A stretch of DNA of 64,000 nucleotides, from the NCBI GenBank assembly GCA_902795345.1, contig CADBKO010000008.1, forward strand, positions 1 through 64,000, in the 5' to 3' direction. The notes beneath the pieces were generated by a model. That model saw nothing but the letters and a program-made list of their open reading frames with translations, did no database searches and was not told where the DNA came from. Below are positions 42,930-51,115 of this stretch, in pieces. Position numbers and translations under genes: made by a program. The number at the start of each line of letters is the position of its first letter. Within the stretch, counting starts at the first letter, position 1. The stretch is from Oscillospiraceae bacterium (GTDB lineage: Bacteria; Bacillota; Clostridia; Oscillospirales; Oscillospiraceae).

Positions 42930-44235
42930 CAGCATCACCGGCATGATCTTCGCCATGGAGGGCATCCGCAATGCCATCGTGCTGCTCAACGGGCCCATGG
43001 GCTGCAAATTCTATCACAGCACCACCTCCGCCCATCTGACGAAGCACCCGCCCCTCCGCGCCGCCGACGGGCGTCCCGCGGAGAGGGGACAGGTGGAATA
43101 TGACATCCTCAACAGCTATTTCTTCCGTCAGAGCCGGGTGCCCTGCACCTATCTGGACGGCGCGGATTTCGTCTACGGCACCGCCGAGAAGGTGGAGGCG
43201 GCTCTCCGCTATTTCGGGGAGAAATTCCGCTTCGACCTGCTGGTGATCGTGGATTCCCCCGGGGCCTCCCTGATCGGGGACGAGCTGAAGGAGCTGGCCG
43301 CCCGGGTGCTGCCTCAAAAGCCGGTGGCGGTGCTGGAATCCCCCGGTTACAGCGAGTTTTTCTCCGACGGCTATGACCGGGCCGTCTCCACGCTGCTGCG
43401 GCAGCTGCCCGCCTTCGCACCCCGGAAGCCCCGGGGCCAAAAGCCGCGGGTGAACCTTCTGGGTGTCTCCATCTGGCACCGCTATTGGGAGGGAGACCTG
43501 GAGGAAATGCGGCGGCTGCTGGGGCTCTGCGGCATCGAGGTGAACTGCTGCCTCTGCGCGGGCTGCACCATGGCGGAAGTCCGCGCCCTGCCGGACGCGG
43601 ACCTGAACCTGCTCCTTTACCCCGAGATGGGGCGGGACACGGCGGCCTTCCTGGAGGAACGCTTCGGCACGCCCTGCTATGTGTTCGACGGCCCGCCCGT
43701 GGGCTTCCGCGCCACGGAGGAGGCTTTTCGGGAGATATGCGCCCGTTTGGGGACCGACGCCGCGCCGCTTCTGACGGAGAGCGAGCGGAGCCGGGCGGAA
43801 GCCTGGTTCCAGCTCAACGACCTGGACCAGATGAACTATCTTTCCTCCGGCAGCACCTTCGCCGTGGAGGGCATGGACAGCGTGGCCCTGGCCTATACGT
43901 CCTTCCTGACGGAATATCTGGGGCTGACGCCGGAGTGCGTCTCCCTCACCGGCAGTCCGGACGGCGGGATCCGGGAAAAGCTGCGGGAGCTGCTGCGTTC
44001 CTGCCGCGCCGAGGACGCGGAGCTGCGGGACATCCTGGACAGCCGGGCGGAGCTGGTTTTTGCCGACGCCAACACCATCGCCGCCCTCCACACCCGGCAG
44101 GATGCCTTCAGCGGCATCGAGATCAGTTTGCCGGGCATGGGCTATGTGGATTTCGTGAAAAAGACCCACCTGGGCCTCCGGGGCGCCCTGTTCCTGACGG
44201 AGCAGGCCGTCAACGGCCTCATGTCAAGGATATAA
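42895..44235 (+). CDS. Nitrogenase-like component 1 subunit (NifK/BchB-type)
   Basis: A 446-residue partner of the fusion protein. The N-terminus [19 protein letters not shown] corresponds to the first P-cluster stretch of NifK but has Pro-Asp-Ser where NifK has Cys. Cys37 in NGPMGC is at the position of the second NifK Cys, which is Asp36 in BchB. The third stretch reads [13 protein letters not shown], with no Cys. The rest follows component-1 order ([11 protein letters not shown], then NLLLYPEMG and [13 protein letters not shown]). A CCLCAGC cluster near residues 214-221 is extra. AAAGGAGG precedes the ATG inside the fusion gene, so the two are tightly coupled. A hairpin follows the stop. 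Confidence 0.85.
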   Translation: MTAYSTKSISPDSITGMIFAMEGIRNAIVLLNGPMGCKFYHSTTSAHLTKHPPLRAADGRPAERGQVEYDILNSYFFRQSRVPCTYLDGADFVYGTAEKVEAALRYFGEKFRFDLLVIVDSPGASLIGDELKELAARVLPQKPVAVLESPGYSEFFSDGYDRAVSTLLRQLPAFAPRKPRGQKPRVNLLGVSIWHRYWEGDLEEMRRLLGLCGIEVNCCLCAGCTMAEVRALPDADLNLLLYPEMGRDTAAFLEERFGTPCYVFDGPPVGFRATEEAFREICARLGTDAAPLLTESERSRAEAWFQLNDLDQMNYLSSGSTFAVEGMDSVALAYTSFLTEYLGLTPECVSLTGSPDGGIREKLRELLRSCRAEDAELRDILDSRAELVFADANTIAALHTRQDAFSGIEISLPGMGYVDFVKKTHLGLRGALFLTEQAVNGLMSRI

Positions 44236-44253
44236 GAAGGATATAAGGATAAT

Positions 44254-44295
44254 ACAGCATAGGGGCTGCCTCGGTCGAGGCAGCCCCTATGCTGT
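44254..44295. terminator. Perfect 19-bp hairpin at the end of the nitrogenase-like operon
   Basis: Arms 44254-44272 and 44277-44295 are perfectly complementary (ACAGCATAGGGGCTGCCTC) around a GGTC loop. No T-run follows on either side, so it may be an RNA-stabilising 3' end or the edge of the lower-GC island. Confidence 0.6.
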
Positions 44296-44364
44296 AGGAT
44301 GGGATGAAAAAGCCCCACCGACGCGTGTAGAATGTAGGCACCAAGAAAAAGTGAGGTGCTTGAA

Positions 44365-45654
44365 TTGAATCCCTTTGACAGAATCGTGGGCTATGAGACG
44401 ATCCGCAAGGAACTGGAACGGACGGCAGACGTGCTGAAAAACACCGAATATTATACCCGTCTGGGTTCTGAGGTTCCGAGAGGGCTCCTTCTTTACGGTC
44501 GGCCCGGCGTGGGGAAGACCACCATGGCAAGTGCGATGATCGACGCAAGTGGGCGTAAGGTGTTCCTTTGCCGCAGAGACAGGCCGGACGGGGACTTCGT
44601 GTGGACGATCAACCGTACCTTTTCAGAAGCTGCCGAGGCGGGCCCTTCTGTCGTTTTCCTGGATGATCTGGATAAGTTCAGCAAATCCGAAGAAGGCTGT
44701 TCCAATGAAGAAGAATTTGTAGCAGTACAGGCGGGAATCGACAGCCTGCAGGGAAAAGACGTTTTTGTCCTTGCAACGGCAAACGAGATCGAGCGTCTCC
44801 CGGATTCGCTGCTTCGTCCGGGAAGATTCGACAAGACGATCGGCGTCAAGAATCCGACGGGCGAGGAAGCCAGGTCGATCACCGGGTACTATCTCTCCGG
44901 TAAAGTGCTGGCTTCTGATGTAGAAGCCGATGTGGTCGCGGATATACTGAGTGGCAATTCCTGCGCAGTATTGGAGGCCGCAGTGAACGCGGCGGGGATC
45001 CTGGCTGGATTCGAGAGAGCCGAAGCGATTACAATGAAGCATTTGATCCTGGGCTGCATAGAGGTCGTTCATCAGGTCCCGCCCGATTTGATCGTCGCGG
45101 GAAGGAAGGGTTCCCTGGAGAATGTCGAGGATGAAATGACCCGTACCGCATGGCATGAAGCCGGACATGCCGTCGTTTCCGAACTGCTGCGTCCGGGCAG
45201 CGTTACCCTGGTCTGCATCCATGAACGGCGGAACGATTCCCAAGGGTTCACCGCTTATGCTGCTTCCCGACAGGATAGCTTTGCGGAAATGAAGTACAGG
45301 TTGATCTGCGGATTGGCGGGCAATGCGGCTTTGGAGCAGCGCTTCGGATTGGCGGAGACTGGCGCGGCGAGCGATCTGGAACAAGTGGTCGAGCAATTGA
45401 GGGAAGCCATCGAAAACGATGCGTATTGCGGATTTCCAATGCTGCGCTCCCATTACATGGTTTCAGATGGATGGCTGTTTGCGACCGAAACTGCCGTTTC
45501 CCTCCAGCTGCAGCAGCTTTATTCCGAAGCAAAGCGGCTTCTGTCGTCCAACATGCTTTTTTTGAGCGTGGTGACGGAGGAACTGCTTGATAAGAGCCTC
45601 CTGACGGCAAAAGATATCCGGAGGATCAAGGCTGCGTGCGGTTTTATCGTTTGA
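44365..45654 (+). CDS. Soluble FtsH-like AAA+ metalloprotease
   Basis: A 429-residue protein joining an AAA+ ATPase and an M41-type protease domain but lacking FtsH's membrane helices. Seen in order: Walker A YGRPGVGKTT (about 44-53), Walker B VVFLDDLDK, arginine-finger segment LLRPGRFDK, zinc-protease motif HEAGH (264-268) and the third ligand Asp about 73 residues later (ASDLEQV), close to FtsH spacing. The TTG at 44365 has GTGAGG eight bases ahead; a GTG at 44356 is the alternative. Base composition is visibly lower in G+C than the flanks. It is followed by a WYL regulator, a combination seen in defence loci. Target proteins unknown. Confidence 0.83.
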   Translation: MNPFDRIVGYETIRKELERTADVLKNTEYYTRLGSEVPRGLLLYGRPGVGKTTMASAMIDASGRKVFLCRRDRPDGDFVWTINRTFSEAAEAGPSVVFLDDLDKFSKSEEGCSNEEEFVAVQAGIDSLQGKDVFVLATANEIERLPDSLLRPGRFDKTIGVKNPTGEEARSITGYYLSGKVLASDVEADVVADILSGNSCAVLEAAVNAAGILAGFERAEAITMKHLILGCIEVVHQVPPDLIVAGRKGSLENVEDEMTRTAWHEAGHAVVSELLRPGSVTLVCIHERRNDSQGFTAYAASRQDSFAEMKYRLICGLAGNAALEQRFGLAETGAASDLEQVVEQLREAIENDAYCGFPMLRSHYMVSDGWLFATETAVSLQLQQLYSEAKRLLSSNMLFLSVVTEELLDKSLLTAKDIRRIKAACGFIV

Positions 45655-45701
45655 TACCGGCAGCCAGTCAACGGCAGCAGTGGATTCTATACAGAAAACG
45701 G

Positions 45702-45730
45702 TTGCGATTTGCTCAAATATGTTGTATAAT
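45702..45730 (+). promoter_or_regulatory. Promoter of the WYL regulator
   Basis: TTGCGA (45702-45707) and TATAAT (45725-45730) have a 17-base spacer; the ribosome site AGGAG and ATG follow 40 bases later. Confidence 0.7.
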
Positions 45731-45770
45731 AAACCAAAAAAGAAGCATCAGACGCACAGAGGAGATTGAA

Positions 45771-46817
45771 ATGCCTGTTTCCGGGAAGAAGACCTTGATC
45801 CTGAATATTCTCGATATCCTTCGCCGCTACAGCGATGAAGAACATCGCCTGAGCCAAAAGGACATCGTGGATATCCTGCGAAGAGAATACGATATGATCG
45901 TTGAGCGGAAAAGCATACGGCGGAATATCCTCAGCCTGCGGGAGTACGGGTATGAGATCGAATACAGCGAGACTGTCCGCATGGTCCCGAACCGCAGGAC
46001 AGGGGAAATGGAGGAAAGCTATCTGTGGTCCGATTTCTATCTGGTCCGGGACTTTACGGACAGCGAGCTGCGCCTGCTGATCGACGGGCTTCTGTTCTCC
46101 AAACACATTCCCTACAGCCAATGCAGAGAGCTGGTGGAGAAGCTGGAAGGATTGTCGAATACATATTTCAGATCACGCGTCCGGCATATACGCACGATGC
46201 CAGACACCATGCCGCCCAACAAGCAGCTGTTTTATACCATTGAGGTCCTGGATGATGCGATCAGCCAGATGAAGCAGGCGGCTTTTTGCTATAATTCCTA
46301 TGGCGTTGATAAAAAGCTGCACCCGCGGCTGAATGAGGACGGAAGCGTAAAGGAATACATAGTCAGCCCATATCAGATCGCTGCCGCAAACGGGCGCTAC
46401 TATCTGATATGCAATACGCAGCCACATGACAATGTTTCCCACTACCGCCTGGACCGGATCACGGATATACGGCTGCTGGATACTGCCATGAGACCGGCAA
46501 AAACCGTGCAGGGTTTAGAGCACGGTTTCGACCTGCCGAAGCATATGGCGGAGCATCTTTACATGTTTTCCGGGGAGAGCAGGCCGGTGCGTTTCCGCGC
46601 GAAAAAGAGCATCCTGAACGATGTGATCGACTGGTTCGGAACGGATATCCGCTTTTCCGACGAGAGTTCCGATGAAGTCACGGCAAGCGTGAGCGTGAAT
46701 CTGAAGGCCATGCGTCTCTGGGCGATCCAGTACGGCCCGTATGTGAAGGTGCTGTCGCCCCAGTCTTTGGCGGAAGAAGTGAAGCAAGATATGCAACAGG
46801 CGCTTAGTCAGTATTGA
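45771..46817 (+). CDS. WYL-domain transcriptional regulator
   Basis: A 348-residue protein: winged-helix N-terminus (ILDILRRYSDEEHRLSQKDI, KSIRRNILSLREYGYEI), a WYL sensor domain (about 165-245: EYIVSPYQIAAANGRYYLIC, HYRLDRITDIRLLD) and a WCX-type C-terminal domain (about 270-345). WYL proteins bind ligands or nucleic acid and often repress phage-defence operons. The ATG at 45771 follows GGAG; the frame is open upstream, but that part crosses the promoter. The small gene 46836 follows after 18 bases. Confidence 0.9.
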   Translation: MPVSGKKTLILNILDILRRYSDEEHRLSQKDIVDILRREYDMIVERKSIRRNILSLREYGYEIEYSETVRMVPNRRTGEMEESYLWSDFYLVRDFTDSELRLLIDGLLFSKHIPYSQCRELVEKLEGLSNTYFRSRVRHIRTMPDTMPPNKQLFYTIEVLDDAISQMKQAAFCYNSYGVDKKLHPRLNEDGSVKEYIVSPYQIAAANGRYYLICNTQPHDNVSHYRLDRITDIRLLDTAMRPAKTVQGLEHGFDLPKHMAEHLYMFSGESRPVRFRAKKSILNDVIDWFGTDIRFSDESSDEVTASVSVNLKAMRLWAIQYGPYVKVLSPQSLAEEVKQDMQQALSQY

Positions 46818-46835
46818 ATCAAAGGAGGAATCGTC

Positions 46836-47420
46836 ATGGTCGATGCAAAGCGTTTTTTTGAGGACTATATTTCAGTAATCACAAAAGATTATTGGGACGA
46901 GTATCATAACAATACCCTCTGGACAGACGTGGTTACAAAACTGATTAGGGAACAGATTGAGAATTACGGTTTAGAATCTCAAACAGAATACTACCGTATT
47001 GATGTCACTGGATGGAAAAGCCATTGGAATGATGTTAAAGCTCAGGCGAAGGAAGTGGGCATGAAACCCCATTTGTGGGATCTGGAGATTGCCGTTGAAC
47101 ACGAAAACAACAGTTCGGATTGGTCAGACGAGCTCATAAAGCTTGCTCATATCCGCTGCCCACTTAAAGTAATCATTGGGTACACTCCATGTGACTTGCG
47201 CGGTGTAGGGGGAATTGAAGAAGCACGTCTAGCATTCGCATCAAGGATCCTTCAAAAGGTAAAGGCTTTTGATCCTGCATCTAAGGAACAGATTCTTGTT
47301 ATCCTAGGGAATTCTGCCCCGAAAGAATCCGCTCACCCTACATACACGGATTATGGCTATCGGGGATACTATTTCGATTATGTGAGCCATCAGTTTCAGC
47401 CAGTAAACGGAATGAACTGA
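46836..47420 (+). CDS. Hypothetical protein with possible PD-(D/E)XK-like pattern
   Basis: A 194-residue cytosolic protein with the lowest G+C of the window. I cannot assign a family. The segment around residues 80-115 (WDLEIAVEHENNSSDW, ELIKLAHIRCPLKVIIGY) has the Asp...Glu-x-Glu...Lys arrangement and strand-helix-strand order of PD-(D/E)XK restriction-like nucleases, so a nuclease fold is a reasonable guess only. AAAGGAGG precedes the ATG. It probably shares the WYL transcript. Confidence 0.6.
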   Translation: MVDAKRFFEDYISVITKDYWDEYHNNTLWTDVVTKLIREQIENYGLESQTEYYRIDVTGWKSHWNDVKAQAKEVGMKPHLWDLEIAVEHENNSSDWSDELIKLAHIRCPLKVIIGYTPCDLRGVGGIEEARLAFASRILQKVKAFDPASKEQILVILGNSAPKESAHPTYTDYGYRGYYFDYVSHQFQPVNGMN

Positions 47421-47541
47421 GTTTGCATTCATGCGCATCACATCATCAGAATCGAACTACAGCTCAACGGGCGCATGAACAGAGTTGAAATCCAAACGAG
47501 TAGTTGAGAATAAAATGAGAGGATGAAAGATGAGAACTAAA

Positions 47542-47579
47542 CTGCCCGGAAACCGTTGCGCTCAACGGTTTCCGGGCAG
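47542..47579. terminator. Bidirectional terminator between the island and the second DUF4037 operon
   Basis: A perfect 17-bp stem (CTGCCCGGAAACCGTTG and complement) with a CGCT loop. CTTTTCC follows on the plus side and TTTAGTT on the minus side. The 120 bases before it (47421-47541) show no gene. Confidence 0.85.
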
Positions 47580-47605
47580 CTTTTCCTCAAAATACAGTTT
47601 TGATC

Positions 47606-48547
47606 TCACACCCCGGCCAGGATGTGCATATTCCGCAGTTCTCCGTCCCCGATGCGGTCGTTGATCGCGTAGGCGTGGGCTTCCAGCTCCCCGCCGGGAA
47701 GGCTGCTCAGCCCTTCCTCCCGGAGAAGCGACGCCACCGCCAGGGCGGTCTCCTCGATGATGCGCTCCTTTGCCGGGATGTCCTCCGGCCCGTTGGGGGT
47801 GCTGATGAGCGTTTCCAGGGGCGGAGCCAGATTTCCCAGCTTCGGCAGCGCGCGCAGGGCCCGGAAGCTCCACTTGTAATAGGGCTGGTAGCGGCGGTTC
47901 AGCAGGAAGATCGCGGAGAGGGCGCTTTTCACGAATTCGTGCGCCGCCAGCTGGGCCGCGGCGGTCTCCCCGTGGCGCAGGCAGCGGCCATAGTTGTACT
48001 GCCCCGCCTGGCCCATGAGCAGCAGCTGCCCCGCCAGGCGTTTCAAGCGGATGTCCGCCGGGTATTCCGCCAGGGAAGCGCGGATGAGCGTCACTTCGCC
48101 CAGATTATCGAAATAGAGTTCCCCGTTAACGGCCTCCGCCAGAGCTTCCTCCGGGATGGTGAGCCACTGGGCCGCCGTCAGATTCCCGTCGGGAGCGCCC
48201 ACCATGGCCTGGAAGAATTCACCGGTGCGCAGCACCCCATGGCGGGCGCCGCCCACCGGCAGCAGGGTCTGGCGCCGGAAGCCCCGGAATTCCTTCGGCA
48301 GCTTGGCATAGGCCCGTTCCAGCAGAAAGGCGCTGCGCCGGTCCACCGCGTCCTCCCCCGGTAGAAAGATGCAGAAGCCGGGCTCGAAATCGTGGTCCCG
48401 GGATATTTCGTCGTCGTAGCCGAAGCATTCGGAACCGCTGCCGAAAAGACCCGCTGCCAGCTTCGGCAGCAGGTGGGGGAACTGGGCTTCCAGCATGGGC
48501 TTCCCATAAGCATCGAAAAACTCCCGGGAAAGCTCAAGCCCGCCCAT
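47606..48547 (-). CDS. DUF4037 protein, nucleotidyltransferase-like, second copy
   Basis: A 313-residue paralogue of the protein at 26616-27521. The motif reads GSGSECFGYDDEISRDHDF, so the Ser-x-Asp-x-Asp pair is kept. The helical half carries MGQAGQYNYGRC and AIFLLNRRYQPYYKW. The ATG at 48547 has GGAGGAG upstream and overlaps the end of the TPR gene by 14 bases. It is the last gene of a minus-strand operon that begins with a CoA-transferase, and it lacks a DUF4125 neighbour. Confidence 0.85.
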   Translation of the reverse strand: MGGLELSREFFDAYGKPMLEAQFPHLLPKLAAGLFGSGSECFGYDDEISRDHDFEPGFCIFLPGEDAVDRRSAFLLERAYAKLPKEFRGFRRQTLLPVGGARHGVLRTGEFFQAMVGAPDGNLTAAQWLTIPEEALAEAVNGELYFDNLGEVTLIRASLAEYPADIRLKRLAGQLLLMGQAGQYNYGRCLRHGETAAAQLAAHEFVKSALSAIFLLNRRYQPYYKWSFRALRALPKLGNLAPPLETLISTPNGPEDIPAKERIIEETALAVASLLREEGLSSLPGGELEAHAYAINDRIGDGELRNMHILAGV

Positions 48548-49367
48548 AGATCTCCTCCGCGATGCGCTGCAGCTCGGCACTTTCCGCCGTCATGCCGTAG
48601 TCGGCAAAGCCGGGGGCGCATTTCTCGCAGACAAAGGCATAATAGCCATCCCGGGGGGCTTCCTCATCCCGCAGCAGCTCCAGCGCCCGGTCCAGCAGGG
48701 CCCGGATGCGCGCCGCGCCTGCCTCCGTCCCCTCCTGCTGGGCCACGGCATCCGCCATGTTCAGGCAGGTGATGGCCTGCTCCGGCTTCGAGCCCGGCAC
48801 CCGGCTCATGGTCTCCATGGCCTGCTCGTACAGCTTGAAAGCCTCCTCAAACCGGCCCAGGTCCTTACAGGCCAGGGCCATGTTGTTGCACAGGCCCCCC
48901 AGCAGCTCCGGGTCTGTTCGGGGGTCGGCGGTGTAATCCTCCCTGGCCTTTTCAAAGAGGGCCAGGGCTTTTTCGCTCTCCCCGAAGGCGCTGTAAGCCG
49001 TGGCCGCGTTCACCCGCGTGGTCCCGCCGGTGACGCTGCCCTCGTAGTCCAGCTCCCGCACCAGGTCCAGGGCCGCCTCCGCATAGCGGAAGGCTTCCTC
49101 CCGCTTGCCGTTTTTCCGGTAATGGCCCACCAGCTCGTTGCAGATCAGGAGCTTGCCCCGGGCGTCGTGACCCTGCTCCGCTTCTTCCAGCCAATAGAGC
49201 AGGTGCTTTTCCGCGCTTTCATAGTCCCGGCGGCTCAGGTATTCGTCCAGCTTTTCGATGATCCGCCCCTGGGGTACGGGGATCACCGCCGAGGCGGAGC
49301 CGAAGCGTTCGTCTCCCAGCAGGCAGCGGGGCTCCGCATAGTCCTCCGGGGTCAGTGGATTAGCCAT
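48534..49367 (-). CDS. Tetratricopeptide-repeat protein, second copy
   Basis: A 277-residue TPR protein, paralogous to 25780-26619. Recognisable repeats include YESAEKHLLYWLEEAEQG, TRVNAATAYSAFGESEKAL and GLCNNMALACKDLGRFEEAF. It has about 40 extra residues before the first repeat (GSASAVIPVPQGRIIEKLDE). GGAG precedes the ATG. It starts 9 bases after the CoA-transferase stop and overlaps the DUF4037 gene, so the three are one operon. Confidence 0.85.
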   Translation of the reverse strand: MANPLTPEDYAEPRCLLGDERFGSASAVIPVPQGRIIEKLDEYLSRRDYESAEKHLLYWLEEAEQGHDARGKLLICNELVGHYRKNGKREEAFRYAEAALDLVRELDYEGSVTGGTTRVNAATAYSAFGESEKALALFEKAREDYTADPRTDPELLGGLCNNMALACKDLGRFEEAFKLYEQAMETMSRVPGSKPEQAITCLNMADAVAQQEGTEAGAARIRALLDRALELLRDEEAPRDGYYAFVCEKCAPGFADYGMTAESAELQRIAEEIYGRA

Positions 49368-49376
49368 ATTATCTCC

Positions 49377-50927
49377 TCAAAACTCCATGGTTTTCAGCTG
49401 CGGCGCGATCTTCGGGCGGAAGGGCATCTGGTCCAGGATGTCCCGCTGCAGATCCACCCCTTCTGCGATCTCCGTCAGCTCCAGCCCGTCCTCCGTCAGC
49501 GTGAATACGCAGCGCTCCGTGACGTACATGACCTCCTGGCCGATGGCGTAGGCGTTCTCCACGGCGAAGCTGCGGGTGGGGATGGTCTGCTGGAATTTCT
49601 GGATCCGGCCCTCCTTGGTGATGGTCACCCGATGCCCGTCGAACTGACCTTCCAGACCGCCGGAGGTGAAGGTCATGCAGAAGACCACCTTCTTGGTCGT
49701 CTGGCTGATGTTGGCGAAGCCGCCGATGCCGCTGAGCTTGCCCGGGGCCTGGTGGCCGTTGACATTGCCCTTGGCGTCCACCTGCAGGGTGCCGATGAAG
49801 CAGATGTCCAGGCCGCCGCCCTCATAGAAGTCGAACTGGCGGGCCATGTCCATCATGGTGTCCGGCCCGATGGAGACGCCGAAGCCCTTGCCTCCCAGAG
49901 GCAGACCTCCGGTGTGGCCGGATTCCACGGAGAGGTGCACCTTGTCCAGCATGTCCTTGTCCAGCACCTCCTGGGCGATGAGCTCCGGGATGCCGATGCC
50001 GATGTTGGCGATCTGCCCCTCCTTCAGCTCGTGGAAGGCCCGCTTGGCAATGGCATGGTGGAGGGCGGTGCGGTGGCTGGTTTCGCCGATCTTGCTGACG
50101 ATCTCGTCCCGGCAGGCCTTGAGGATATTCCCCGTGGGCACATATTTCCCGCAGATATAGTCGTAGAAGCCGTCCATGGCGGTGAGCTGCTTCTGATCCG
50201 GCACCACCACCACCGCGTCCACCAGGGCGGAGGGCACGTTGACGCTCCTGGGCAGCATGTGGTTGTTGACGATGCGGCAGACCTGCACGATGACCTTGCC
50301 GCCGTTGCGGTGGGTGGCCTGGGCCACGCTGAGGCAGTCCACGCTGGCAGCCTCGTTTTCAAAGGTGATGTTGCCCCGCTCGTCGGCGTAGGTTGCCTTC
50401 AGCAGGGCGATGTCCACATTGGGGCTGTCGTACACAAGGCCCAGATCGTCTCCCTCGCCGGCCAAGTGCACCAGGGTGCGCTTACTGCGCTCGTTGAGCC
50501 GGTACTGCCCGACGCGGGGATCCACGAAAAGGTTCAGGCCGATCTTGGTGAACAGACCCTTCTGACCGCAGGCCGCGGCCCGGATCATGTGGCTCATGAC
50601 GCCGCCGGGCAGGTTATAGCCCTCCAGCCGGTTTTCCTGGATGGCCTTGGCAGTCCCGTAGAGGCTGCCGAAGAAGCCGATCACGACGCAGTCCGCGCCG
50701 CCCTCGCAGATATATCCCTCCACGTCGCTGTCCTCCCGCCACTCTGCGAAGCTGAAGGAGGAATAGACCGTCAGATGCTTCGGGTGGCCGGTGGCCCGGT
50801 ATCGGTAGGTGATGGCCTTGTTCAGATCGATGGGAGAGGCGCAGCCGCCGAAGGAGTTGACCCATATGGTGTCCCCGTCCTTGATGAGGTCCATGGCTTC
50901 CTCCATGGTGTAGATCTTCTTTTTCAT
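49377..50927 (-). CDS. Fused class I acyl-CoA:carboxylate CoA-transferase (Pct/YdiF-like)
   Basis: A 516-residue enzyme with alpha and beta halves in one chain, as in propionate CoA-transferase and YdiF. The alpha half shows WVNSFGGCASPIDL and GADCVVIGFFG; the beta half shows NIGIGIPELIAQEVL and SVESGHTGGLPLGG, whose Glu335 is the expected thioester-forming residue (Glu333 in YdiF). It moves CoA between short-chain acids, typical of anaerobic fermentation. GGAGGG precedes the ATG. It heads the operon with the second TPR-DUF4037 pair, an unexpected partnership. Confidence 0.9.
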   Translation of the reverse strand: MKKKIYTMEEAMDLIKDGDTIWVNSFGGCASPIDLNKAITYRYRATGHPKHLTVYSSFSFAEWREDSDVEGYICEGGADCVVIGFFGSLYGTAKAIQENRLEGYNLPGGVMSHMIRAAACGQKGLFTKIGLNLFVDPRVGQYRLNERSKRTLVHLAGEGDDLGLVYDSPNVDIALLKATYADERGNITFENEAASVDCLSVAQATHRNGGKVIVQVCRIVNNHMLPRSVNVPSALVDAVVVVPDQKQLTAMDGFYDYICGKYVPTGNILKACRDEIVSKIGETSHRTALHHAIAKRAFHELKEGQIANIGIGIPELIAQEVLDKDMLDKVHLSVESGHTGGLPLGGKGFGVSIGPDTMMDMARQFDFYEGGGLDICFIGTLQVDAKGNVNGHQAPGKLSGIGGFANISQTTKKVVFCMTFTSGGLEGQFDGHRVTITKEGRIQKFQQTIPTRSFAVENAYAIGQEVMYVTERCVFTLTEDGLELTEIAEGVDLQRDILDQMPFRPKIAPQLKTMEF

Positions 50928-50993
50928 GTTCCGCCCTCCGTTTTCCGCCCCCCGCAGCCCAAAATGTGCAGGGAATGTCGTGATTATTTTGTT

Positions 50994-51021
50994 ATTATAT
51001 CATGCCTCCGAGGATTTTCAA
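50994..51021 (-). promoter_or_regulatory. Promoter of the CoA-transferase operon
   Basis: On the minus strand TTGAAA (51016-51021) and TATAAT (50994-50999) have a 16-base spacer. Confidence 0.65.
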
Positions 51022-51023
51022 GG

Positions 51024-51080
51024 TTATGTTGCAAAGGATATTTTATGTTGCAAAGGACATGTTTCAGTGGTACACTGAAA
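51024..51080 (+). promoter_or_regulatory. Promoter with tandem direct repeat and palindrome, ahead of the ABC exporter
   Basis: TTATGTTGCAAAGGA occurs at 51024-51038 and again at 51043-51057 (19-base period). The second copy contains the -35 TTGCAA (51048-51053), and the -10 TACACT (51071-51076) follows after 17 bases. The -10 lies in a perfect dyad TTTCAGTG-GTA-CACTGAAA (51062-51080). This looks like one or two regulator sites laid over a promoter. Confidence 0.65.
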
Positions 51081-51115
51081 AAAAAGAAAATGGATATAAA
51101 CGGAGTTGGTGATTC

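Noticed and set aside
40698..44235. True nitrogenase (nifHDK)
   Set aside because: The NifK-like subunit lacks two of three P-cluster Cys, no FeMo-cofactor ligands are apparent in the D domain, and no nifB, nifE or nifN is in the window.
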